Positions 15,909 through 21,822 of a stretch of 21,822 nucleotides of DNA are shown here, one piece after another. The position numbers and the translations under genes were made by a program. How positions within the stretch are numbered: the stretch's first letter is position 1; each line of letters starts with the position of its first letter. Source of the stretch: Paulinella micropora (lineage: Eukaryota > Cercozoa > Imbricatea > Euglyphida); assembly GCA_009731375.1 (NCBI GenBank), contig BJOX01000038.1, positions 154,293 through 176,114 of the forward strand, in the 5' to 3' direction. Under the pieces are notes generated by a model, which saw only the letters and a list, made by a program, of their open reading frames with translations, made no database searches and was not told the DNA's origin.

Positions 15909-17201
15909 ATGAGCGAATCCCTGCCTTCCGACGTTGCTGCTCCCACTGCCAATCCGCCTTGCTTGAGATCCACGGAGATCAAATCGCTACCAAGCCTGCG
16001 CGAGGTCCTGGAGTCACGAGCCGGGGCCTGCGTTGAAGTCGTGCTCAACGCGGGCGCCGAACCAATCAGCAGGGACCGAGTGTCGCCGCACGTGTGGTTT
16101 GACGAGTTCGAGAGCGAGCTTGGGCCGGGCAACAAGCGCTTGTGGTCCAAGATCATAGCCTTTGCCCAGGCCCGCTGCATGTTCCAGTCTTTTCTGCTGC
16201 GGCTACCCACCAAGGCCATGTTTCTGCACCTTTCGTCCGCGCGGCTGGCCGAAACAATACAAGATCTGGCACCCGCCCGGGCGGAACCTCGTTTGCGGGG
16301 CCTGTGTGCCGCGCCCCTCGACAACGCTCTGGCCAGGGATTGTCCCCTCATGCACGGATTGCTAATTGGTGATCCCGTCCATTCGCAGCAGGTGGTGGAG
16401 CTCCGCCTGACGCCAGCGGAGTTCGTGTCCCGCGTCCTCGGCCAGCACGGCACCGTTGAGCCAGCTCGCCTGCACGAGCTAGGTGCTGTCCTGGTGTGCA
16501 CGGAGGCCAGCCACTACTGGTTCGTCCAGCCCCATCCGGCCTCGCCCCGCGTCCCGTCTTTCAGCTCTCTGGTCGCGCTGCACGAACGTCTGGGTGTCAA
16601 GTTCCTGGACATGTTCCGCCCGTCCGACGAAGACGCGTCTTCGGATTCAGACGAAGACGCGTCTTCGGCTGCTGAGAGCAACGAGACTACTGGGCCCGCC
16701 GCGCAAGGACAGCAGCTCCGCCCGGCGGCCCAGCGCCAGATCTGCAAGGCCTGGACAATAGCCCGCGATACACTAATAGTGATCGACGCGCTCCCGCAGC
16801 CAGACCCTCTGACGGGTTCCTTGGGCGCCGACCCTACGCAGCAGCAGCTAGAGTTGATCCTACTAGAAATGCGGGCCAGGGGCCTTTGTGCCACAGCTTT
16901 GTTCAAGGACGAATTCCTAGGCTACGACCCGTCAGCCAAGAACCAGCCACGAGAATTCAGGGGGTACGAGAAAGTACGCAACGAGCGAGTCGCTGTAGAG
17001 GGCCTGCTGCGGCCCCTGAGCCACGAGCTCCAAGCGCGGGTCCATCGCAACCCGGGCTACCTCCTCCTCCTCAGCGCGTGCCTCAGGCAGGTGGTGGATA
17101 ATAGTACTCCGGACTTTGTGCTCAGGGTGGACAAGCGGGAGCAATTCATCGACCGCGAGCTCAAGATTGTCGCCCACAAACGGCGCCGGTTGGCTGAATG
17201 A
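15909..17201 (+). CDS. Orphan protein, 430 residues, function unknown
   Basis: A single frame from an ATG in an A-rich context (AACGAATG) to the stop at 17201. No signal peptide or membrane segment and no family I recognise. It has a mixed helical N-terminal domain (VWFDEFESELGPGNKRLWSKIIAFAQ), a central acidic Ser-rich linker made of a short duplication (DEDASS twice, about residues 239-251, from a 21-base repeat), a Gln/Arg segment, and a C-terminal domain ending in a basic cluster (HKRRRLAE) that could be a nuclear signal. GC-rich codon use matches the 879-residue gene, suggesting a native, conserved gene. The last eight codons are copied in the duplicated spacer beyond the gap at 17539. 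Confidence 0.82.
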   Translation: MSESLPSDVAAPTANPPCLRSTEIKSLPSLREVLESRAGACVEVVLNAGAEPISRDRVSPHVWFDEFESELGPGNKRLWSKIIAFAQARCMFQSFLLRLPTKAMFLHLSSARLAETIQDLAPARAEPRLRGLCAAPLDNALARDCPLMHGLLIGDPVHSQQVVELRLTPAEFVSRVLGQHGTVEPARLHELGAVLVCTEASHYWFVQPHPASPRVPSFSSLVALHERLGVKFLDMFRPSDEDASSDSDEDASSAAESNETTGPAAQGQQLRPAAQRQICKAWTIARDTLIVIDALPQPDPLTGSLGADPTQQQLELILLEMRARGLCATALFKDEFLGYDPSAKNQPREFRGYEKVRNERVAVEGLLRPLSHELQARVHRNPGYLLLLSACLRQVVDNSTPDFVLRVDKREQFIDRELKIVAHKRRRLAE

Positions 17202-17535
17202 ACAAAAGACAGAGAAACGCGGCCAGGAAGTTTCCAACTCAATTCAAAAAGCTTAGGCTTTCCTCTCTTTGTCCAAATCGTATTTTTTAAAAAAAAGTTT
17301 TTTACTTTATTTTCTAGTTCAGGAGAGGCAATCATGCGCGCGAACAATTCGCGGTGTACGTAGCCAAAAAAAAGTAGACGGCAATATTCTAGATAGAATA
17401 TTTTCAACCACGGTTTTCTTTTGTTAAGTCTCTCCCAAAACACCCTCTCCCACCCCGCTCTTCTTTCCCTCCCTCTCGCCACTATCCCAACCTCACTTGC
17501 AAATCACTCTCTTTTCCGTTCCCGCCCCCCCCCCC
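17169..17535. repeat. Left copy of a ~360-bp duplication flanking a gap
   Basis: Starts in the last codons of the 430-residue gene (CCCACAAACGGCGCCGGTTG) and runs through its 3' spacer to a C run. The right copy is at 17549-17910. Differences are mainly homopolymer lengths, plus several substitutions (for example around 17332-17355). An AAAGC-TTAG-GCTTT-like hairpin near 17248 probably belongs to the gene's 3' end. Confidence 0.85.
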
Positions 17536-17538
17536 CCC

Positions 17539-17548
17539 NNNNNNNNNN
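17539..17548. other. Assembly gap (10 N) between duplicate copies
   Basis: Ten N after a C run, exactly between two near-identical copies of the same spacer, the situation expected when two overlapping contig ends are not merged. Confidence 0.95.
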
Positions 17549-17910
17549 CCCACAAACGGCGCCGGTTGGCTCAATGAACAAAAGACAGAGAAAAAACGCG
17601 GCCAGGAAGTTTCCAAACTCAATTCGAAAAAGCTTTAGGCTTTCCTCTCTTTGTCCAAATCGTATTTAAAAAAAAAAGTTGTTTACTTTATTTTCTAGTT
17701 CAGGAGAGGCAATCACGCGCGTAATAATTCGCGGGTGTAAGTAGCCAAAAAAAATAGTAGACGGCAATATTCTAGATATCAACCACGGTTTTCTTTTTTT
17801 TTTCTCCCAAAAGACCCCGTCCCGCTCTTCTTTCCCTCCCGTTTGTTGCCTCTCGCCACTATCTGAACCTCTCTTGCAAATCACTCTCTTTTCCGTTCCC
17901 GCCCCCCCCT
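17549..17910. repeat. Right copy of the ~360-bp duplication
   Basis: Begins with the same CCCACAAACGGCGCCGGTTG as 17169 but is not coding: it repeats the last codons of the 430-residue gene without its body, with TGGCTCAATGA in place of TGGCTGAATGA. It ends in a C run and pyrimidine-rich sequence leading into the leader of the P-loop gene at 18014. Confidence 0.85.
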
Positions 17911-18013
17911 TTTTTTTCCTCTCCTGCCTGTTGTTTCAGAATTTTTTTGTTTGCTTTACGTTTTATTTTTTAAAACAGGGCAAAGCTTTGTAAGCCAGAG
18001 AAAAACAAAAGGA

Positions 18014-19052
18014 ATGCAAAACACAGCCGCGACAGAAACAAAACAGTCGCAGCACCTGGTCAACATTCTTTCGCACGTCGACAGTTTCGAAAAGCTGCAA
18101 AAAGGAAACAAGACCTTGATCGTCACGTACGGACCCCCCGGAGTTGGCAAGTCCGCCGTACTCAAAGAATTTCTTACAAACGTCTTCGGCAGATATACTA
18201 GCCCTCTCGCTGATCAAAAGGTCTGGTACAACGGCAACATCGATGACCTGGTCAAGATGCACAGCGGGGATGTGCAGAGCTGGATCCAAATCGAAGCAGA
18301 ATTAAAGGAGAGAAAAGCTCGAGGCTCTAAGCTTGCCGAATCAGCCGTCTTTAGCGAANNNNNNNNNNATTAGTGAATATGTTACGCGCAAGAGGACTCA
18401 AGCATATTTTGCCGCCCGCAAAGAAACACAGGGTCTGGACGAGCTGAATGATACCCTGCTGCAGGCGGCCATGGAACTCGGCGCAGGGATCTTGTTAGAA
18501 ACGACCGGTGCGTACGGCAGGGGGTGGGATGCACTGCAAGGCCTCTTATGGGCCTGCTCGCTGGCCAGACAGAGAAAGAACACTGTTTACATCCTTTGTC
18601 CCCTAACCAGGCTGGACACCGTACAGAAGAGGCTTGCTGAACGTCAGGGCCAGCTCAATGCCCATAACTCCGAAGAACTGTTCCGCAACTCCTACAGTAA
18701 CCTGTTGTACGAAATTCTGCCCAGCTATCAAATAGTCACAGATTGGCTTTACATTGTAAACAACAATGAAGCAAGGCAATGGAACTATCTCCACGGAAAT
18801 GTTTCCTTGGCAAAGCCAATCTCGTTGAGTGGCGCGCAGAGTCCGCAGACGTCGCAGCTGGTCAACAGACTTAACAAGTTAAATTTCATACTGGAACTCA
18901 GCAAGGGCAGGTGCGAGGCAACTTCCTGTGCCGAAAACGTCAATGGAGAAATTGCACCCCGAGCCACCTCTTTCGGCAAGCGCCTGTGCACTAAACATTT
19001 TATGCCAAAGTTAGTAAACTCTCTAGGGGTGCCTGCCGAGGAATTTCTCTAG
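18014..19052 (+). CDS. Zeta-toxin-like P-loop kinase with C-terminal Cys/His motif (gap inside)
   Basis: The frame starts at the ATG at 18014 (MQNTAATETK, context AAGGAATG); an upstream TTG extension is not supported. A Walker A motif is at residues 40-47 (GPPGVGKS) after a hydrophobic strand (LIVTY). After the gap, ILLETTGAYGRGWD, VYILCPLTRLDTVQKRLAER and IVTDWLYIVNNNE match the order of conserved blocks in zeta-type/AAA_33 P-loop phosphotransferases (substrate strand, LID arginines, final strand). The C-terminus adds RCEATSC...RLCTKHF, a possible C-x4-C...C-x2-H zinc knuckle common in large DNA viruses. Ten N (18359-18368) interrupt it. The frames on the two sides differ as written, so the true gap length is needed. 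About 340 residues. GC content looks lower than the big neighbouring genes, which may mean a separate origin. Substrate unknown; no antitoxin-like partner is evident. Confidence 0.72.
18359..18368. other. Assembly gap (10 N) within the P-loop gene
   Basis: Unlike the other gaps, this one is inside coding sequence without a homopolymer. The flanks end TTAGCGAA and begin ATTAGTGAA; they could be overlapping ends or could hide missing codons between the Walker A part and the rest of the kinase. Confidence 0.95.
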
Positions 19053-19057
19053 TTGGA

Positions 19058-19117
19058 GCCCTCTTTTGAACGGAGAAAAGGGGGGCTTGGCAAAAAAGCC
19101 GGACGTTAAGCAATAAA
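19058..19117 (+). terminator. 3'-end hairpins and AATAAA after the P-loop gene
   Basis: GCCCTCTTTT (19058-19067) pairs imperfectly with AAAAGGGGGGC (19076-19086). A second small hairpin GGC-AAAAAA-GCC follows (19089-19100), then AATAAA at 19112. The convergent gene ends at 19186, with an AAAAAACTTTTT palindrome between. Confidence 0.5.
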
Positions 19118-19185
19118 AGTTGTTCCTTCCTTTATTTTCTTTTGCACAAAAAACTTTTTAATAGCACGATGTTCGCTTTTTTTGT

Positions 19186-19605
19186 TCATTCAGTAGCGAT
19201 AATATTTTTCTTCCCGTGGGGCCGGCACTGCAGCTTATTCGAATACGCGTGCCTGTTCGTCGTCGTGTCTAGGCGACTGTCGGGCACGACCCAGAAAACG
19301 CGCCGGCGCGAACTCAGTAGTGTGTGGTCCGTTTCCGACACCACGACGCAGCCGCAGGTGCCACAGGTCTCGACGAACGTAGTCTCGGCCTCGCCGCCGT
19401 CGGTGACCGCGCTGGCCTTGTCCGCGAGATTCTGCAACGTGCTGTGCCAGGGCCCGCTCGTGACTTCTAGCGCGGCCGACGCGAGCTCTGCCAGGTCCCT
19501 CTCGGCCTCCAGCGCCTCTTCCTGGCCTACGTTTCGCTGATCCAGATACCTTTTCAGGCCCCGGACCAACGCCCGGGCCAGCCGGAATTCCTTGTGCTCC
19601 GACAT
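19186..19605 (-). CDS. Small protein with CGTCGC motif, function unknown
   Basis: A 139-residue protein from the ATG at 19605 (MSEHKEFRLA) to the stop at 19186. The first 75 residues look helical and charged (LARALVRGLKRYLDQRN, EEALEAERDLAELASAALEV), possibly a helical bundle or coiled coil. A short Cys/His motif follows: FVETCGTCGCVVV with C81, C84 and C86, then ETDH, which could be half of a zinc site or a dimer contact. The tail is basic (SRRRVFW, KLQCRPHGKKN). I do not recognise the family. The upstream frame extension to 19758 is low complexity. A decayed copy of the motif region is at 20784-20860, so the gene has been duplicated. It converges with the P-loop gene. Confidence 0.65.
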   Translation of the reverse strand: MSEHKEFRLARALVRGLKRYLDQRNVGQEEALEAERDLAELASAALEVTSGPWHSTLQNLADKASAVTDGGEAETTFVETCGTCGCVVVSETDHTLLSSRRRVFWVVPDSRLDTTTNRHAYSNKLQCRPHGKKNIIATE

Positions 19606-20155
19606 CTTTGCAGCAAAAAAAAATGTCTCGCGCCTCTCCTCCCGCTTCTTTGTGAATTTTGGCAAGCCAGTCAACTTTTTTTTGGCCTGCTTTCGGGAGG
19701 GGGGAGGGGCCAGCAGACCAGCAGAGAGAGAAAAGTGTAGTGGCCCCGCAAGAAACAAAAAGATGGCAACGAGAGGGAAAAAGGAGAGTGTGGTGAAGGA
19801 GGGTGAGCGATCTCACGGTCTGCCGCCAGCCCCCTCCTTTCTTTTTTCCTTCCCGCCAATCCTCAGAAAAAAAACTTTCCGGGTTCACAGGCTATAGCCA
19901 CAAATTGTGGGTCGCGTACCGGCAGAGCCGGGAAAATTTGGCACAAGAATTTTCAGGGGAGGTAGGGGCGCGCGAAAAAGCTCTCCCTCTTGACAAGGTG
20001 TGCAGGGGCTTTTGTCGACTCCCCCCCCCACCCCACACTCCNNNNNNNNNNNNNNNNNNNNNNNNNNNNNNNNNNNNNNNNCCCCCCCCCCTTTTAACCC
20101 TCCGCTGTCCTCTCAATGGACACCAAGAAAGAGAAGGGTCTACTGAAACACAAAC
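19606..20155. other. Intergenic region with 40-N gap
   Basis: Leader of the minus-strand gene (A run 19614-19623), then mixed G/C and A/T runs without a convincing gene. Polypurine GGGAGGGGGGAGGGG (about 19689-19703) and CCCCCCCCCACCCC flank a 40-N gap (20042-20081), the longest in the window. The leader of the PPPY gene begins after the gap. Confidence 0.55.
20042..20081. other. Assembly gap (40 N)
   Basis: Bounded by C-rich runs on both sides, so the missing sequence probably includes or extends a C homopolymer. Confidence 0.95.
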
Positions 20156-20392
20156 ATGAATCTTGAGGAAAACAAGGTGTCGACCACTGAGTCAGATCCT
20201 CCTCCTTACAAAGAAATACGGGCGGATAGAAACATACAAGAAATTTCAGCCGACAAGAAGAAGCAGGATGAACAGGACTTGGCCTTGGCGGATTCTAAGG
20301 AGACGTTGCAAAGACTGCAAGACAAGCTAAGAGCCAGTCAGGAACGTGCGGAAAAGTACCCTTTGGATAAAAACGACAAAGAACCAGAATAA
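20156..20392 (+). CDS. Small PPPY-motif protein with charged helix
   Basis: A 78-residue protein from the ATG at 20156 in the strong A-rich context CAAACATG. Residues 15-18 are PPPY (SDPPPYKEI), a PPxY motif that binds WW domains, notably of NEDD4-family ubiquitin ligases; viruses use it as a late-budding or sorting signal. Residues about 25-70 are highly charged and likely one long helix or coiled coil (QDEQDLALADSKETLQRLQD). No membrane segment, so any membrane role needs a partner. The next ORF begins five bases after its stop, suggesting a shared transcript. Composition is AT-richer than the large genes. Family unknown; the motif is clear, the role inferred. Confidence 0.6.
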   Translation: MNLEENKVSTTESDPPPYKEIRADRNIQEISADKKKQDEQDLALADSKETLQRLQDKLRASQERAEKYPLDKNDKEPE

Positions 20393-20397
20393 CCAGG

Positions 20398-20703
20398 ATG
20401 TTTCAAGAGGTAAGTTTTTGGATTATGTTCATTCTCATTTTTACCCAAAGGCCTGTTACTGCTTTTTTTTCGTATCAACAGCATTTTGCAAAACCCACCA
20501 TGCCTTCTGTATGTATGTGTTGCAGGCGCACGCTGGATCCCCCAGTGCGTCAGACAAGTGGCAGTGCGCTGGCTGCACTGCCAATAGTTGTCAAAAAAGT
20601 GCAACAAACTAGCAAAGGATTTCGTCTGCCTTCATTAAACCAGTTTTTTTCTTTTATGAACACGATTTTCCCCCGGGTTGTGGCTCTTGAGTCGAGAGAT
20701 TAG
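20398..20703 (+). CDS. Small ORF, possible membrane protein or spliced gene
   Basis: A 101-codon frame starting five bases after the PPPY gene's stop. Unspliced, it has a hydrophobic N-terminus (FWIMFILIF) that could be a signal anchor, then CMCCRRTLDPPV and a basic C-terminal half. But the hydrophobic part coincides with a stretch bounded by perfect splice signals (AGAG|GTAAGT at 20410; T-rich tract and CAG ending at 20481), 72 bases long and so in frame. Splicing would remove 24 codons including the hydrophobic part. No family recognised. Coding status is uncertain. Confidence 0.4.
   Translation: MFQEVSFWIMFILIFTQRPVTAFFSYQQHFAKPTMPSVCMCCRRTLDPPVRQTSGSALAALPIVVKKVQQTSKGFRLPSLNQFFSFMNTIFPRVVALESRD
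20410..20481 (+). other. Candidate spliceosomal intron
   Basis: GTAAGT at 20410-20415 matches the consensus donor. A run of eight T followed by CGTATCAACAG ends at 20481, and TTACTG upstream could serve as branch site. Length 72, divisible by three. A second acceptor (TGTTGCAG, ending 20525) is also possible. The donor lies 17 bases after the PPPY stop codon, so splicing could also be of a 3' UTR. Confidence 0.4.
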
Positions 20704-20783
20704 CGCGGCGCGTGAGCAAACTGCACCCCCGGTGTAAGAACTTGAACAGGGATGGGAGACGAAGGCCAAGAAAAAGTACAAAA

Positions 20784-20860
20784 ACTCAGGAGTTGGTGGT
20801 CCGTTTCCAAGACCACCACGCAGCCGCCACACGTCTCGACGAACGATGGTGGCCTCGTGC
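20784..20860 (-). pseudogene. Decayed copy of the CGTCGC-motif gene
   Basis: The plus strand here closely matches 19311-19385 at nucleotide level (shared GTGGTCCGTTTCC, ACGCAGCCGC, GTCTCGACGAACG). In minus translation it reads SFVETCGGCVVVLETDHQLLS against TFVETCGTCGCVVVSETDHTLLS in the gene at 19186-19605. The helical N-terminal part is absent and flanking frames are low complexity, so this is a fragment rather than a second gene. Confidence 0.7.
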
Positions 20861-21401
20861 CAGCAAGCAGATCTTGCTCGAGCCCTGAGCTTTTCCTTGA
20901 CACGAACTTCCCCCCCCCCCCTTTGCCGCTTCCTGCACGACAACAAATGACAATGGGGGGAGGGCCCCGCTGAAGACAGGAGGAGGGGGGCCGCTTGCGA
21001 AAGTACNNNNNNNNNNTTCCCCTTGCCCCCCGCCCCCTCGCTTTCCGGCGGCCCCCACCCTCTGCACGAGAAGAGCAGAGAGAGAGAGAGAAAGGAAGGG
21101 GGGGGCCTGCACGTACGAAAGTAGCACAGCGCAAGCCGGCCCCCCCCCTGTTAACACCTACCCAAACTGAGAAGGCGCAAGGGCGAAACAAAGAGAGACA
21201 CGCACGGTCTCCAGAATCGACACTTTGCAGTGCGTGCCACGCCTCTCCCCCCCCCCCCCCCCCCCCCCTTTCNNNNNNNNNNCATCCCCCCCCCGACACA
21301 CATTCCCCCCTCTGCGCCGTTTTGCTCGTCCTGCCGTGCGAGAGCAGTTGTTGCTGTGTGCCTGTTTTTGCCTCTCGTAGACGGTACACAAACCCCAAAC
21401 C
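20861..21401. other. Homopolymer-rich spacer with two gaps, no gene seen
   Basis: C runs (for example 20910-20920, 21247-21268), G runs and purine stretches (GAGAGAGAGAGAAAGG near 21079) with two 10-N gaps (21007-21016 and 21273-21282). Frames translating here are low complexity. The last 60 bases before 21402 (AGACGGTACACAAACCCCAAACC) are the likely leader of the next gene. Confidence 0.6.
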
Positions 21402-21822
21402 ATGAGCAAGTACTTGGACTCGGAAGCGGCCGGCGGGAGCGACGAGAGCAGCGACTCGGAGGAGTCCCTGGACAGCGGGGAGGACTCACAAGAGAGCGAC
21501 GACGACGGGTCGTTTATCGCGGACGACGACGAGGAGGACGAGGAGGAGGAGAAGAGCGGGGACGAAGCAGTGTCCAAGAAACGCGGGCGCCGCAAAGCCG
21601 GCGCGGATGGGCAGAAGGCCAAGAAGAGCCACCAGAAGAGCAACAAGAAGAAGAGCAAGAAGAAGAGCAAGAAGAAGCCAGAGAAAGCGGAAGAAGACCG
21701 AAGTGCCAAGAAAAGAAAGACCGAAGAAGGCGCCAAGCCCAAGAAGAAGGCGAAGCCCGCCAGGGGCGACAGCTCCGCGTCGACGTCCGAGGACGAGGCG
21801 GAAGAGAAACGCGCCCCCGACC
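21402..21822 (+). CDS. N-terminus of an acidic and lysine-rich protein (partial)
   Basis: The frame opens at the ATG at 21402 (MSKYLDSEAAGG) and runs off the end of the window with no stop, giving 140 residues. Ser/Asp/Glu-rich stretches (SDESSDSEESLDS, then FIADDDEEDEEEE) are followed by Lys-rich runs (KKKSKKKSKKKPEK, KPKKKAKPA) and another acidic Ser segment. Such disordered acidic/basic tails precede chromatin, transcription or DNA-processing domains in eukaryotic and viral proteins and can carry nuclear-localisation and phosphorylation sites. The folded domain lies beyond the window, so no function is assigned. The A-rich start context (AACCATG) fits the other genes. Confidence 0.75.
   Translation, partial: MSKYLDSEAAGGSDESSDSEESLDSGEDSQESDDDGSFIADDDEEDEEEEKSGDEAVSKKRGRRKAGADGQKAKKSHQKSNKKKSKKKSKKKPEKAEEDRSAKKRKTEEGAKPKKKAKPARGDSSASTSEDEAEEKRAPD

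Noticed and set aside
18014-19052. A complete toxin-antitoxin module around the zeta-like kinase
   Set aside because: No epsilon-like or other small partner gene is adjacent; upstream is duplicated spacer and downstream a convergent unrelated gene.
19142-19540. Plus-strand frame of 132 codons with a hydrophobic start
   Set aside because: It lies antisense to the Cys-motif gene; the minus frame has conserved residues shared with its decayed copy, showing which strand codes.

Overview
The window looks like part of a large double-stranded DNA virus of a eukaryotic microbe (nucleocytovirus-like), or less likely a compact protist genome. Supporting signs, all read by eye: dense genes on both strands that are almost all single open frames; GC-rich coding regions separated by AT-rich or homopolymeric spacers; A-rich start contexts without Shine-Dalgarno sites; AATAAA/ATTAAA signals and small hairpins after stop codons; and a mix of families common in giant viruses and marine protists (BspA/DUF285 surface proteins, MYND finger, F-box, Fanzor/TnpB nuclease, zeta-like P-loop kinase, PPxY protein). 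No capsid, polymerase or packaging gene is present, so the lineage is not fixed. The sequence is a gapped draft: six runs of N, mostly beside long C or G homopolymers.

Layout. 0.25-2.0 kb (+): secreted PKD/BspA-type protein. 2.4-3.0 kb (+): MYND-finger protein. 3.07-4.73 kb (-): frameshifted gene whose C-terminal half has the residue pattern of an Ulp1/adenain-like cysteine protease. 5.19-6.2 kb (-): Fanzor-like nuclease lacking its N-terminal domain, with the alternative catalytic Glu. 6.4-8.15 kb: array of about 283-bp units built from two alternating palindromes; one unit carries a stem-loop with TAATATTAC, like a CRESS-DNA virus replication origin. 8.25-9.0 kb (-): F-box protein. 9.1-10.35 kb: non-coding tract, CA-rich on the left and TG-rich on the right, with four 25-bp repeats between. 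10.6-11.5 kb (-): second BspA-type secreted protein. 11.9-14.5 kb (+): 879-residue orphan. 14.67-15.27 kb (-): frameshifted type I membrane protein. 15.9-17.2 kb (+): 430-residue orphan. 17.2-17.9 kb: near-identical duplicated spacer flanking a gap. 18.0-19.05 kb (+): zeta-like P-loop kinase interrupted by a gap. 19.2-19.6 kb (-): small Cys-motif protein with a decayed copy at 20.8 kb. 20.16-20.7 kb (+): PPPY protein followed by a small ORF with a candidate spliceosomal intron. 21.4 kb to the end (+): start of an acidic/lysine-rich protein.

The genes read as an accessory region rather than one pathway. Two secreted adhesin-like proteins and a membrane glycoprotein point to the particle or cell surface. 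MYND, F-box and PPxY proteins point to recruitment of host factors, including ubiquitin ligases. The Fanzor remnant, the palindrome array, decayed paralogue, tandem duplications and frameshifts point to recombination and mobile DNA. The strongest candidates for something undescribed are the palindrome array with its rolling-circle-like hairpin beside the Fanzor remnant, and a 25-bp-period ATTGGG/CAATGTTG repeat shared by separate intergenic regions.
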